From positions 16,250,192 to 16,314,191 of the forward strand of contig NC_037603.1 in assembly GCF_003073045.1 (NCBI RefSeq): a stretch of DNA of 64,000 nucleotides, given 5' to 3'. How positions within the stretch are numbered: position 1 is the first letter of the stretch; each line of letters starts with the position of its first letter. The translations under genes and the position numbers were made by a program. Under the pieces are notes generated by a model. It was not told the origin of the DNA, ran no database searches, and saw nothing but the letters and a program-made list of their open reading frames with translations. Of this stretch, positions 1 to 12,533 are shown in pieces. This stretch comes from Pomacea canaliculata. Its lineage: Eukaryota > Mollusca > Gastropoda > Architaenioglossa > Ampullariidae.

Positions 1-443
1 ACGACAAAGCGAAATCACACACAAGATTGAAAAGTAACCACAATTTATTGGAGTTTGGATGCTACGTGTTGCACACCCGCCATACTCGCCTAAACTTGAT
101 CCTCAGACCTCCACTTCTTTCTCCTTTCAAAACTCTTTGTGTGGCATACTGTTCAGTTGAAATAAGGCTGTAAATGAGCACCTTGTTAATTTTTGCTCGA
201 TAAAGACCAGTCCGTCTATGAACAAGAACATATTAAGTCTACTAAAAGATAGCAAAATGTTGTCGAGCAAAACGGCCAATATATCATTGAATAATCTTGA
301 TTCTTATATAAATAGCTGTCCTCAGTAAAATATAGAAGTATGCATCACTTTTCATACAAACCAATGACTTAAACGAAATTTATGAAAAAGATACAAAGGT
401 GAACAGTGTTGATGCCAAGTAAACTGTTGTTGCTTACACACAG
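1..443. other. Non-coding flank or intron left of first recognised exon
   Basis: AT-rich sequence without a convincing open frame. It ends in a usable splice acceptor (a T-rich stretch, then CAG at 441-443), so at least its right part is probably intron of the NERD-helicase gene, whose earlier exons would lie outside the window. Confidence 0.5.
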
Positions 444-3400
444 GACACACTGTCAGCACAAGCCCAGACATTCTGGCTCCAGTGGGTTGAGGCCGCGTAC
501 CCTGACCTCGAGTCTCGCGCCTACTTCCTGCCTCCTGTCTACTTCAACCGCGTGCCGATGACTAGACAGACCATTGCTGGTCAGGATGTCATGGTTCTTC
601 ACTCCCCATCTGAAAAAGCTAGTAAACGAAGGGGTCTTCTAAAAAAAATAGGATCTTTACTGAAGTCATCCAAACCACATGAACCACAACATCAAGCTGT
701 GTTACCTTCAAACACAACAGTGATGACTCCATCACAAACAGCTAAGACTTCCATTTCTCACCCTGCTACAGCCCAGGACAGTGACATTAGAGATGACACA
801 GCCATGAAACAAGTTCTCTTATGTCTTCAGAGTTTGTCAGAAAAGAAAGGAGAAGTGTTAGTTGGAATCACTCGACTCCACTTCGGACAATATCTGAGTG
901 AACCTTGTTTTACTGTGGCGGCTGCCCTGTTACCCCGAGCCTCCAGCCTGCCTCCTGACTTGCCACACAACTGGAAACAGGGACAATTCGATGTGCTTCT
1001 TATTCACCGACATTACGGTCTTGTCGTCTGCAATGTGATGTCGTTCGGTGACATGACAAACGACCTTAAAATGTCACAGGAGGATATTGTCAAGATCAGA
1101 AAGAAGCTGAGAGACGCCGTGTCACAGCTGAACAAAGCGGAGGCCATGTTGTCTCACCTGGTGTCTGATGTCTGTCCCGGTCTGCGCATCACCAAGACCA
1201 TCGCCGTCCCTAACCTCACGACTGACCAGGTACAGCAGGCCATCTCTCACGACTCACAGCTCACTGAGGTAAGGATCAGTCTCATTATTTTGAAAAGAAT
1301 ATATCCGATTGTTTTGATATTATGTTGAATATTGTACATACAGTGATCTATTTTATAACTGTTTTGCTTTCCTTTTCGTACTGCTTTTGAATTTAGTAAA
1401 GTGATGTCAGTGGTGTCAGACTTACGTTGATTTCAGCAGACGACTAGAAAGAAAAAAGTTTTATGCCGACCTGGATAATAAAGTTAGTTTGTGTAGCAGG
1501 TGGCCATAAACTAGTTTCTTAGTCGCTTGCCGATAAGTATCTTAAATCTCTGGTAGCAGGGTAGATGCAGTGAGGTTAGATAAGTAGCGGCTTCCCAATG
1601 AAATACCGGAAGTGAGAGAGAAACTTTAGTAATATCCAGTCCTTAACGCAGACAGCATCGAAGGTGGACATTTACAGATTGCCGTTGGCACATCATCCGG
1701 AGGGAAGAGAGAGAAAGTGTGGGTGCAAAAGATCCGACTGACCTGTGCACATCGAGCTGATAAGTGTATCATATGTACAGACATAGAAGATACCCGGATG
1801 TAGGTGGAATGTAGCGATACTCCACCATCAGCCATACCTGGCTTGTAGATTGTCATTGTCATCCATCATTCCCTGCAAGACACGTTAGCCACACCGTGTG
1901 GCTTGACAGAGTCAGGTAAGTGGCGGTGACGCGGTGCTGACCTCTGATCCGGGTGGCTGTCAGTGGGATGTTGCCGTTAGCATCCATAACCAGCATTATC
2001 CGCATTAGTTTGTAAAGCAATAAATGGTTGTCGATTTTTGTATGGAAAACGGCAGAGGAGTGTAGCATGTGGTCACACATTCGTGTCAAAGCACGATCCG
2101 CAGACATCTAATTGAACACATCACTAAAATGTTACATTTACAGGTGTGAAATATTTACACTATTTACAGTACAACACAGTATGTCTACGACAATATATAG
2201 ACAAATGGACATTTCCATAGAATTTAAACCTAACTATAATAATCAAATCAAATCAAAACAGACTTTATTGTCTGTCCATGAGACCCATGACAGAAATTTG
2301 TCTTCGCTCACAAAGCATACATACTCATACATACATTTAACACACAGTTAGGAGTAAACGTTAGGAGTAAAAAAGTGTAGATTGCACCAGTCCATCAAAG
2401 CAGTTTATGTTTTATCCTAACAACAAACCTTGGGTGACCAAGGGCCTAAAAACAGTGCGTTACAAAAAGAAACATGTGTTCTTCACGGGTTCTGCCCACG
2501 ACAGAAAATTGGTACATAAGAAAATTGGTACATATCCATGATGCTATCCGTTGGGTCAAGGTGAAACAATAGTCAAAAATAGAGTCTCAGTTTGCTACAG
2601 GTAACATCCGAGTAGCTTGGCAGGGACTCAACAACATGGCCAATATTGATGATCGGAGTAAGGGGTCGAATCTCGATCTCAGGCGTTGACAGTACGGCAT
2701 GCCTAATGCTCTTAATGCTTTCTTTGCTCGTTTCGAGTCTAATGACTTCTCAGTGCAAATTAAAGATGTGCGTAGTTTCTCTCAACCCTGTACAGAAGGT
2801 TGAGATTTGTCATGAGCAATTTGTGGAGCTGTTTCAGGGAGTGAATATTGGCATGGCCTCCAGTCCGGATGGTATTTGTGGCAGAACATTACGTTCCTGT
2901 GCACACCAACTTGGAGGCAATTGTCGACATCTGTTTCAGCGCCCTATGGATTTGTAGAGGACGGGTAGTCCGGCGTTGTTGCTAGTTTGGCGGGACTAGT
3001 TTTGGCGCACACCTGCTGACTGTTTCTACCTTTCTTTTAGTGCTGGACGTTTGTTGACGTCACATACGCTACCCTCCCCACCCAACACTCGGTTTAATCT
3101 TTGGCGCTGAGAGCAGGATGAGTGTCAACAGAGAGGTGCACAATGGTTGAAGAGGACGACAGCACAGCAGAGGCTCTACGAGCATACTAGTTAGTCCGCT
3201 TTCAGTAGTTTGCCGGTGGACCAACGAGTGTCGACGAGGTTGAAAGAGAGGTCGAGTTAGCTCTCGCCATAAACCCGATGTGTCAGAATGCGGCTTGTGG
3301 TTACATCTTGAGCGCACTGGAGGGACCTGCCAGACGTCGAGTTATGATGCTCCCACATGTCGCAATAGATACGCCGAGAAAGATCTTGCATATTGTCTTA

Positions 3401-6400
3401 CCAAGAAACATTAATTATATACATATACAGGTATGTTCGTTACACATTTATACACATATCTTTACCTGTTGAATAACATCTTATGTACAGTTACATTTAA
3501 ATATACGTAAGCAAACTATTTAACCTTCAGATCCAGAGAGTTTGTTACGGAATATAAATAGTTTTCTCTCATTTATGTTAAAAACTTGTAGTGACCTGAT
3601 CTTTTGCTGACCTGTTTGACAAGTTTTTCATATCACAAATTCTGTCAAAGGACCTGCGTTGCTGTCTAAAAACTACTGACCCCGCCGACATCGCTGGTAT
3701 GTGTCTGTGCTGTGATCAGTTGTGTGACCCCAAGACCCCTTGTGACGTTAGTAGTCACGTGTTAAAGAAACTCGGCAAATGGTGGACACGACGTGTGACT
3801 GTGTCTGGGCCTGACAGTCACATGACACGTCACGTGTACAAGACACTAGTAGCACGGTAAGATACACTGTGTATATGATGCAGATTTCAGATGCTGGTCA
3901 ATGAATATTAAAATTTTAAATTCTGTGTACTTGTACCTTGACAACTTTCGAAGAAGCGTGAAGATCTTTCCTGAAGAACAATAAAGATCAGATCGAGTGT
4001 AACTCCAATTTCACTGTATTTTATATTTAAATATGGCGGTGACAGGAACACATGCGAATAAGGGTTGCGCGAGTGATCATTCTTGATAATATATTTACAC
4101 GTGTATACACTTTATATTTTTTGAAACTGATAGCTATTAAGCATAAAATATATTTATATGTTATTTACCAATCTACAAAATAATTAGAAATACGCGCTTT
4201 GTAAAACGTGTCTTGATAGTCATACATCATATGTCTGCGAAGGGTTGCGTGAGCGATCAGTCTTACTAATATATCTCTATACTGTATCTCTGTACTATAT
4301 GATATCTCTATACTGCAGTGGTTCTTAACCTTTTTTGAGGTACCGAACCCCCACAATTTCAAATGCACATTCAAAGAACCCTTCTTTAGTGATAAATCAA
4401 ATAAGATTTTTTTTCATAATTCAAGACATAGGTATATGTTTTTTTACTGGTACACAAAATGAACCGTGCATGAACATCACCTTGATCAAAGAAAAAAACC
4501 AACACAGTGCATGAACTCACAACAAATTACAAACCTGCAAATCAGTGTGACTTCTGTTGTTTTTGAGAGACCAGTTCAGATATGCGTGGCTTCACCTTGG
4601 GAAGTGCTACTCTCGTGTCATTTTCACAGCAAAGTATGTTTCTTTTCTTTGTTTTTGTGTCCAGCATCCTCGAAAAGGACTGTTCGCAGAAATATGTTGT
4701 AACAAATGGTATAAAAAATTCCAGGGCTTTCTTAGCAATAATTGAGTACCTTTCCAACTGTCGACACCGAAACGTCGAGAGTGTTGTTGTTCTGAATAGT
4801 TGCTGTTGAACCTGGCTATGCTGAATTTCAATGATTTGTCGAGGTATTCATAATTGAGATCTGCTGTGTCAACAGCAAAGGTGAACGGCTGTCTCACCCA
4901 TGTTGGATATGACTCTATTGAAGGAAAGTATCCGTCGAGAGACTTTGCAAGCTCATCTAAGTGTGTGACAATTGTTTGCTTCAGTTCCATGGATACAGAA
5001 ATATCTCTGATTCCAGACAAATCTTCGATCTTATTTACACAGTCGTCCAGAAGGGGAAAGTTTGCGAAGTTATTGTTCTCTGTTCGTCGTTTCCATAACG
5101 GTAGTTTTTTTTAAAGCCTTCAGGTTTTCTTCTGCTTCCAAGATGTTTACTCCACCACCTGCATCTGCTGATTGAGATGATTTAGAGCTGCGAATATATC
5201 AGCCATGTAGGCCAAACTGAACTCAGGATTTTTGAAGCAATCTGCATGACAATGTTGGTGCTCTTGCAAAAACTGGGCTAATTCCACACGCATGGCAAAA
5301 ACACGATTCAGCACCTGTCCCCGGGATAACCACCGAACATTAGAGTGGTACAGGACTACCTCGAATTCAGAGCCCGTTTCTTGACACACCTCACTGAAGA
5401 TGTGGTGCCTCAGAGCACTATTTCGCACATAGTTCACACATTGCACTACAGTTTTTAATCTTCTGCCATTTTTGGAGGCAAGGTTTTTGTTGCCAACGCA
5501 TGCCTGTGCAGAATACAATGCGTAACAATGATGTGTGGTGCATCGACTTTTACTGGCCACCAAAACAGACTTTCTTCCCAGCATTACTGGAGCTCCGTCC
5601 GTACAAACTGCAGAAACCATCCCATGAAAGATTGTTGTCTCTGAGATAGTCATCCACAAATTTCTTCACATCGGATGCCTTAGCAGTTGTTGTAAGAGGC
5701 TTACAAAATAAAAACACTTCTTTTTATCATGTTGTCTTTCACACAGCGCAGGACAACAGAAAGCTGTCTTAGGTTACAACCCTCTGTGGTCTCGTCCAGT
5801 TGAAGGCTGGATTTTGCCGGACTTGAAATTACATCTGCGACTACTTGAGCTAAGATGTCTTTACTCATGCACTCTATCTTGTCACTGATGGTGTCATTTG
5901 AAAGAGGTATTTGGGATAATTTACCTTCGGCCGCTGTTCCGAGTATCAGATTCGCCATCTTTAACGCTGCTGGTCTTATGAGAGTTTCACCGATGGTGTG
6001 CGGCTTGCCCTGCTTTGCGATCAGGTAAGCAACTTCGGACGATGCGGTGAGGATCGGTTTGTTCACGGGGACAAATCCAAAAGCAGGCAGAGTGGCCCTT
6101 TCATCGAATCTGGCTCTTTTCACCTTAAATTCAGCAAGCGTTGTGTTCTTGTTTTCCCCATCTCCATGCAGCTTCAAGAAGTGTTCCTTCAGTTTTGCCA
6201 GTGAGAGACTAGAGTTGCTCAACTTGGCATTGCAAATCATGCAGATAGGACGCTGACTCCCATCACGTTCCATAATACATGTGAATCCATGTTGTACATA
6301 TTCGTCCGACCACTTTCTTTTTTGCTCCACATAGCATGATTTAAAATACTAAGAAAGAAACCACACAACGTACGACTACAACAGTTATACGTGGTGACTC

Positions 6401-9017
6401 TTGAACACACTAACTTACCCGCAGCACTGATTGGCCAATTAATGTTATGTCATCAGCTGCAGCAAATGATGGCAGAGCGGGGCGTGTCATCACGAATTTC
6501 CATTATCAGTCGGGTGTGTCTTGACCTCCGTGGAGGAGGATCCGCCGAACCCTCGAGACGGATTCACCGAACACCTAGGATTCGATGGAACCCAGGTTAA
6601 GAACAACTGCTATACTGTCTATTTTTCGAGACTGTGATAACCACAAAGTATAAAAAATATTTACACATTATTTAAAAATCTACAAAATAATTACAAATAA
6701 GCGCTTTGTAAAACGTGTCTTGATAGTCATAAATCAGTCGATGTCAGCAAGCTTGGGTCAAACTTGGTGACTGGGATTCTTGTCTGGTAACTATTCTGCC
6801 AAGCTTTTTCCGAGTTCCCCATCGCAGCCGAATGAGCGATCGCGTTGCACACGCACCGTAAATCTTGGCTCTTCCTTGGTGGTTGCTTGGTAATAAGCTA
6901 CCAATGTTACAAGATTTTTCCAACGTGGCCAAAGCTTGGTCGAATCTTGTGTGTTTACTGGGGACATGTTGGGACACTTGCAAGGTACGGAACACGTGAT
7001 GTTGTAAATACGAGCACAACTCACAGGACAGGCCACCTTGGATGAGTTCCTCCCCACGGGGACATAAAGTCTTGTGTACACACGGTCACACCTTGCTGCT
7101 CACCTGTTGGACTTTGACATCGTAATATGTTTAGACAGGATTGTGACATGCGGTGTCTGTCATACTTTCTCCATGTCTGGATGTCACCTCAAGCAAATAA
7201 ATGTATCAGATCACTTGTAGTAAATAATGTAAACCGCTCAATATATATATCTAGTTCGTCATTTTAATAGTAAGATGAGGTCAAGTATCCAACATTTGTT
7301 TGTTGTAGGTTCTGTGGTCCGGCGACAACAGTGACTGTGCCATGCACATGTCCTCCACGTGTGAGTGTCAAGACCCTGGGTGAGGCCGTGTGGTGGACAG
7401 GAGAGTGCTACACTGCTGTAATAACACTCTTCCCGGAGCAAGTTCACCTGCTACACACGGCGCCTCCCACACTCTTTGTCACCGGACCGCCCGGTACAGG
7501 TAAAACTGTGGTGCTGCTGCTGATGGCCATAGAGTGGCTGCGATGTGGTCACCACGTCTACATTGTCAGTATGTGGATGGAGAGTCGTGCAGCGTGCACC
7601 ATGTTGTATCACCTGTTGCTGCAGACAGTAAAGACACAACAGTCAGCAGGTGTATCACCCGGTCAGCCTCACCTCCTGCAGGATGAGCTTTATGGCGATG
7701 TAGACGTGGAGAAGGCCGTCAACGACTTGTCACAGGCGGCGAGCGGAGGGTCGTTGTACGTCATCGCTGATGAAGTAGGGAGTGAGTTGAGGTGAGTTGT
7801 ACAGCGTGTGATGTGATGATAGACACACCGATAGAAGCTGTTTGCATTTAGTTGATTAAAACTATTTGGTGCTTAACAGTTGTGACACCTGATGGAGGTG
7901 TTGTGTTGTCAACATAGATTTGTTTTGAAGCATCTGCTGTCACACAGATTGTGTTGCAACACGTGTCATTACTGTGACATCACTTACTTCATGACATCAT
8001 TAGTAACAATATTACACATGATACACAAACAGAATCACACATTAATAATAGTACACAGTGTAACGCGTGTATCTACATCCTATGTTACAGTCGTGTCTAC
8101 AGAATCAACAGCTACCAGACTTTGTGTGAGTTGCTGCTGACACGAGTTCCTCGTCTCCATCTGTGGGCGGCAAGTTGTTTCCATGACTTCACACCCGCCG
8201 GCTGGCGAGTGGAATATTTAACTAGACCCCTCCGCTCTCCTCCGGCCGTCGTCAGGGAAGTCGAACAGGACGAGATGATCACTAGAGACGGTTATGTACT
8301 GCCGTACAGTGAGCGAGGTGTGCCCGACCACACAGACGGCCCGCCAGTCACACGACTGTGTCACCGAGGTCAGGGTCACTCAGGACGCAGGGCATTTGAA
8401 TGTATCAGGTGCGGTCGTGAGGTGGCCAGCTTCCTACACAGTCTCCGTGTTGGTGTTACAGGTAGGTGTGTGTATTGTGTAGTGTAACGTTGTTTACAGT
8501 TAAACACTTACCTGTGAGATAAATAACGAACGGGTAAGAAACAGTCTTGTAAATAAGACTGTGTTAGTGACGTGTGTCTCTCAGTTTACGTGATGACGTC
8601 ACGATGCTATTGTTTATATCCATGTTGACAGGGAGAAGCACAACAACATCTACAACATTGACCTCTACCAGTGGCGGCACAACACCACCCTGTCTACAGT
8701 GGAGAGACGTGCTGGTGTTGTACTGGGGTGACGCTAGGCTTAAGTCGGATATGGTCACAGGACTGCAAGAAGCGGGTATCCCAGTGCAGGTGATGAAGGA
8801 TGATGACATGGAGGACGTTGTCAGGGCCCGCAGTGACGTGGTGTGGGTGGCGAGTGGACATCGTGTTCGTGGTCTGGAGAGAAAAGTCGTTGTCTATCTG
8901 GAGGAATTACTGGGATCTATGTACAATTTTACTTCTCCCCGACTTGACCTCATGTCCCGCTGTACGTCACGACTTGTGATTGTCTCCCCTGACGACAAGC
9001 CGCTACAAAGTGACTGA
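444..9017 (+). CDS. NERD-like domain plus superfamily-1 helicase protein, 5'-partial
   Basis: Five exons read continuously: 444-1268, 3651-3856, 7309-7791, 8091-8461 and 8632-9017. Each join has AG/GT signals and matching phase, and together they give 756 residues and a TGA. Exon 1 carries a basic linker and then a NERD-like fold: FDVLLIHRHYGL near 987 gives the expected Asp, but the usual ExK is replaced by NVM at 1032, so nuclease activity may be lost. Exon 3 has Walker A GPPGTGKT (7484-7507) and Walker B LYVIADE (7754-7774). Exon 4 has LRSPPAV, like SF1 motif IV. The last exon has HRVRGLE (motif V-like) and MSRCTSRLVIV (motif VI-like). SF1 helicases move along nucleic acid using ATP, and NERD-helicase fusions are known in bacteria. 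A role here in nucleic-acid sensing or defence is only inference. A polyadenylation hexamer lies at 9339-9344. The 5' end is missing. The architecture is well supported; the function is not. Confidence 0.85.
1269..2247. other. Intron 1 of NERD-helicase gene, left part
   Basis: Begins with a good donor (GAG then GTAAGG). I see no domain, repeat or RNA in it. Short open frames on the minus strand here show no recognisable protein character. Confidence 0.5.
2248..2350 (-). mobile_element. 3' tail of a retroelement (LINE or SINE), antisense
   Basis: Read on the minus strand this ends in an ACAATAAAGTCTG block followed by short GATTT repeats, the usual look of a mollusc non-LTR retroelement 3' tail. 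A related tail (ATAAAGTCTTATC repeats) lies near 34990. No coding part is attached. It points opposite to the LINE coding fragment that follows, so the two are probably separate insertions. Confidence 0.5.
2410..2960 (+). mobile_element. LINE reverse-transcriptase fragment (L2/CR1/Rex-like), decayed
   Basis: Translated pieces in shifting frames match the linker and start of the reverse-transcriptase region of vertebrate/mollusc LINEs. They read NKPWVTKGLKTV, then IRVAWQGLNNMA, then FFARFESNDFS, then SPDGICGRTLRSCAHQLG. The order is right for the segment between endonuclease and RT core. At least three frame changes or stops break it, and the RT core is missing beyond about 2960. It lies inside intron 1 of the NERD-helicase gene. 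Family assignment is by motif memory; the exact clade is uncertain. Confidence 0.75.
3235..3405 (+). mobile_element. Possible gag-like fossil of an LTR retroelement
   Basis: A short frame containing ILSALEGPARRRVMMLP resembles the conserved gag stretch of some metazoan LTR retroelements (ALEGPARREVLML-type). Nothing else of such an element is recognisable around it, so it would be a small broken relic within the intron. Low confidence. Confidence 0.3.
4030..6735. repeat. Local tandem repeat, unit about 180-200 bp, split by the hAT insertion
   Basis: A block around 4172-4215 (ACAAAATAATTAGAAATA, then CGCTTTGTAAAACGTGTC) recurs at 6677-6720. Another block (AAGGGTTGCGYGAGYGATCA) occurs near 4057 and 4232. 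With the hAT element and one target copy removed, the spacing falls to roughly 180-200 bp, consistent with about two imperfect tandem units already present when the transposon landed. Confidence 0.65.
4316..6609 (-). mobile_element. hAT DNA transposon with BED-finger transposase, nearly complete
   Basis: The ends are near-perfect inverted repeats: CAGTGGTTCTTAACCT on the left and the complement of CAGTTGTTCTTAACCT on the right. Both sides are flanked by the identical 8-bp duplication CTATACTG (4308-4315 and 6610-6617), diagnostic of hAT. The minus strand encodes a transposase of the SCAND3/ZBED5-like type. It starts near 6330 with a BED zinc finger (CMICNAKL and then HFLKLH), continues through the DDE region, and ends near 4542 with the hAT dimerisation segment (FVTTYFCEQSFS and PRISELVSQKQ). 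The reading frame is interrupted a few times (near 5660-5700, near 5020-5147, and in the tail), so this copy is probably dead, yet intact ends suggest a fairly recent insertion. It sits in the intron between exons 2 and 3 of the NERD-helicase gene, in opposite orientation. Confidence 0.93.
6736..7308. other. Rest of intron between exons 2 and 3 of NERD-helicase gene
   Basis: No recognised gene or repeat family. It ends at a good acceptor (TTTGTTTGTTGTAG, 7295-7308). Open frames on both strands near 6750-7080 overlap one another and show no domain. Confidence 0.5.
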
Positions 9018-10949
9018 CACTGACACTGACACTGACACACCTGTCACCTGCTGTAGTCGTGTGTCAGTCTCTTACACCAACAATTGTCTTTTAGTGTTTG
9101 TCCTCTTCTGCTTTCAGTCTATCACCACGTCATCACCTTATGATGTAATAGTATGACGTCATTACAGATTTTTACATCACGAAGTCCGTGTCTCTGTTTA
9201 CAAAACAACAAGTGTCAACAAGTTTGTGTGTTTTTTAATGGTATTGCTGTGTTGGATGCGACTGTATGTTGTTTAGTTTACTGCTTGCGAGCTTCAAACA
9301 AAGAAAAATTTCTATATCTGCTTTAAACAGAAATAGATAATAAAGATGTATTGTATATATTAGACGCCAGACAACAGTTTTCAAGAAAACCAACTGAAGA
9401 CATACTGAACATGCCACTTGAATAATGATGGTGTTTTAAAGCAAAAGTATAACAATTGAACACCGCTATGAGAATGGAACATTTGACAAGGTTATAATTA
9501 AATAAATATATCGGAAAGGGTTCAAGGTAGGAGATAAGCTTTTGAGTAAAAGACTTTGCGCAGACATCTTAATTTGTGCTCATGGTCAGAACCATCTGCG
9601 GAGTTCTCAGACTTTGCCATACATTACTGATTGGTTAGTAAATTTTGTTGTTATCAACATTAGATTCTTCCTTGTCAGCCAAGGCATGAAATGCTTTCTG
9701 CAAGGATCTACATTCTTCCCAAATGATGTTTACATGTACAGTCAGAAAATACATTAACTCAAGCTAGTGAAATGATACTGTTATACACAATAATGTTGCA
9801 AGATACTTTATTAGTAATAAATAGTAGAAATTGTGTTTGCATTGAAAATATAATGAATCTAATTATTTCCTACCTTTTTATGCAAGTTTTCTTGTATTTT
9901 AATATCAGATGAAAACATATTTAAAAATTTGTAAACACACATTCATGCAAACGTTATAAAGTGTTTCTCTCTCTCTCACACACACACACACAAACACACC
10001 AGCACACAAACAAAAAATAACTTTTAAAAGTAGTGTTCACATACAGAACACAAGCACAAAGTTGTGTTCAAACAGCAGACTCACAAACACACAGATCCAC
10101 AACTGTTTCCTGTCTCCATCTTTCTCAGTTGTCTCCACTTTTCTCAGTACTCTTCAGCATTTTCACTCGTTATCTCACTTTAAACAGTCGTGACTGCCAC
10201 GCAAGATTTTTTTTCTTCTTCTGAGAATCGGCTTCTCATTCTTGCAATCTACCCTAAATAAGGTTAAACAGAATGTTTTAGTAAAGATTTGTACCTGACA
10301 CACATTTGTACAGCAGTTCAATCGTACCTACACGAAAAGCTGGCACGATGATAAAACAGGGTTAGGGTTACATGGCAGGTCATCGCAACTCTATTTCGCT
10401 GTTTAATTTGATGAAAATTCGATTGAGATGAGCATGAAATGGATCAAATGGTAAACAGAAATGATTTCCAGCTGTAAATGTTGTTTCTTGGAGTAGTTTG
10501 TCTTCGAAAACAAAATTCATGTGTGTCATAGTGACATCCCAAAACACAAACGATTGGTTGCCTGTGTAATACAATGTACACCGACTTCAAGTGTGTTCCT
10601 CCGCCTGAAGAGCAGATAAGGTGTTCTAATAAATACTAAAACACAGTTTAAGTCTTACATTCAGACATGAGGTATTTGCAAACAATAAAATGGTTCCTGT
10701 GGTCGTCCTTATTGACCATTACAACGTTTCACAGTATGTCAGTTCGATATGGAGTTGATCTTTTAATATAGTCTGAGCTGCTTTCTAAACATTTTAAAGA
10801 GAATAGATAGATAACAAAAAGAAAAAGTAGAAATCCCTTGTAGATATCAAGCTTTAATGCAGTTTTCTAATTTTAAAAAGACATGGAAAGGTCATTCACA
10901 ACAATAAGTATTCATGATGTCTATTTAATCAGTATTTATGGGGTTTTGC
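9018..10949. other. Intergenic, with CT/CA microsatellite
   Basis: The left part is probably the 3' UTR of the NERD-helicase gene (AATAAA at 9339-9344). A CT then CA dinucleotide run lies at 9967-10000. The rest is AT-rich and shows no supported gene. Confidence 0.5.
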
Positions 10950-11330
10950 AACGAATCAAACTAGTTTCAGATTTGTTCTTGTGTTATTTTGTAGCTAATA
11001 ATTTTCGTGAACATAAGGAAATCTCTCAGTGAAATTGTTATCTTCATAGTCTGATATTTTAAAGAGAGGCTCATTTCAAAGGTATATATTTTTCTGGTAC
11101 ACCTTGGACATATAAATAGGAAATGAAGTTCTGTTTCATCTATATCTGCACAAAATGGACAGTTAAAATCCGAAGATAACCTATTGTACGTGCCTAAGGG
11201 TATGGACTTTTATTAGACGCACATACTCTAAATCTGATTAAAGCACTTCTAATGTTGGCATTTCTTATGTAGTGCAGATGATGACTATCAGTAAAAGAGG
11301 ATATAAACGAATTATAGAAATGATACCGTT
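10950..11330 (-). mobile_element. LINE ORF2 C-terminal fragment, decayed
   Basis: On the minus strand, 11310 down to 11095 reads RNANIRSALIRFRVCAS, then after one frame change LGTYNRLSSDFN and CPFCADIDETELHFLFICPR. The C-x2-C...H...C arrangement is the cysteine-rich zinc-binding tail at the end of many jockey/RTE/CR1-type LINE reverse-transcriptase proteins. Only this tail remains. It lies upstream of the VWDE-like exons. Confidence 0.7.
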
Positions 11331-11707
11331 AATGGGAAGATACAGTAAAATGCCATTTTTTGCTGATAATAGTCTTGGAATATCTTTTTAAAAGTTTTAA
11401 CAAATAGTTCAAGGTGTCCAACGCTTTGATTTTGCAAATGAGTGGGTGTGTGGAATTTGTTTTCATTCCACGTGTTTCACAGTTTTATACTAGTGGATAC
11501 TAATTCCTGTTTGCATTCTGCTCAGATGTCGTTGCCCAATCGGCGTCTGACCCTTGTGTCCATGGCAACTACAAGAACCTGACTGACATCCACCTCAGTG
11601 TAGCCTATAAGGCGGTCTACCCAGAACCTTTACTGTGTGACGATGGCCTCACCGCCGGCTGGTACCGGTTTGTGGTCGACGTAGACAGCAAAATGTCTGA
11701 GCACTGA

Positions 11708-12533
11708 GTTGATCCTTTACATGTACGATCGAGAGACTTTTTGAAACTTTATATTTCCTTCCTTTCTTTCTTTGATTTATTCATTCCTTCTTTTTTAATT
11801 TTCTTCCTTGTTTCCTCTATACCTGCTTCTCTTTTTCTCTGTTTCTCTGTGGTAAGTACACTCGTGAGATGTACACCCTGTACATTCTCTCACTCACTCA
11901 CATATTTTGTTTTACGTGAATACATGTGTGCAGTGCGGGACGTCTGTTCCAATATGTTTGTTGACTGTTGTAGTGTGCATACTGTTGTCACTGTACTCTG
12001 TGTGTGTGTGCGCGCTTTTATGCTTGTGGATGTCAAACAGTGTGTGCATGAAGCTGTATGAATGCTCGGTCTCTATTGTGATACACAGAGACTTAAAGAA
12101 TAAATACAGACCTTTTTTACCACTGTGTTACACAAGTCTTGCGTACCTTGCCTCTATTCAAACCGTTTGGCAGAATGGAGTTTCCCTAAGTTATTCCTAG
12201 CGACGATCAACTGTCCTCATTGTGTCTTAAACAACATTTGCGTCGGACTGATGACGGGAAGATAGTGAGTAGACACTAAAATAAACATCTGTGTGTGAAC
12301 GGAGATTTGAAAAGGATGCACTATGGGCACTTTTATGGTGAGAAAAGGGATAATGATGCTTCAAAAGTCAAGATATCTTTAAAGTTTTAAATCTTAGCAA
12401 ATCTCATTGTTGTCGGCTGCATACTGCTGTCCGGTATTTTCTTGTTTATTAACGACTTCTGTGTGACTCTAAGTCTTTGCAATGGGCTTGTCGGCCAACC
12501 GTAGTCTGTCACCTGATTTTATTTTATTGGCAG
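11708..12533. other. Gap between VWDE-like exon relics
   Basis: T-rich and GT-rich low-complexity sequence (for instance 11745-11850 and 11990-12015). I see no coding part. It ends in a TTTTATTGGCAG acceptor before the next exon relic. Confidence 0.5.
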
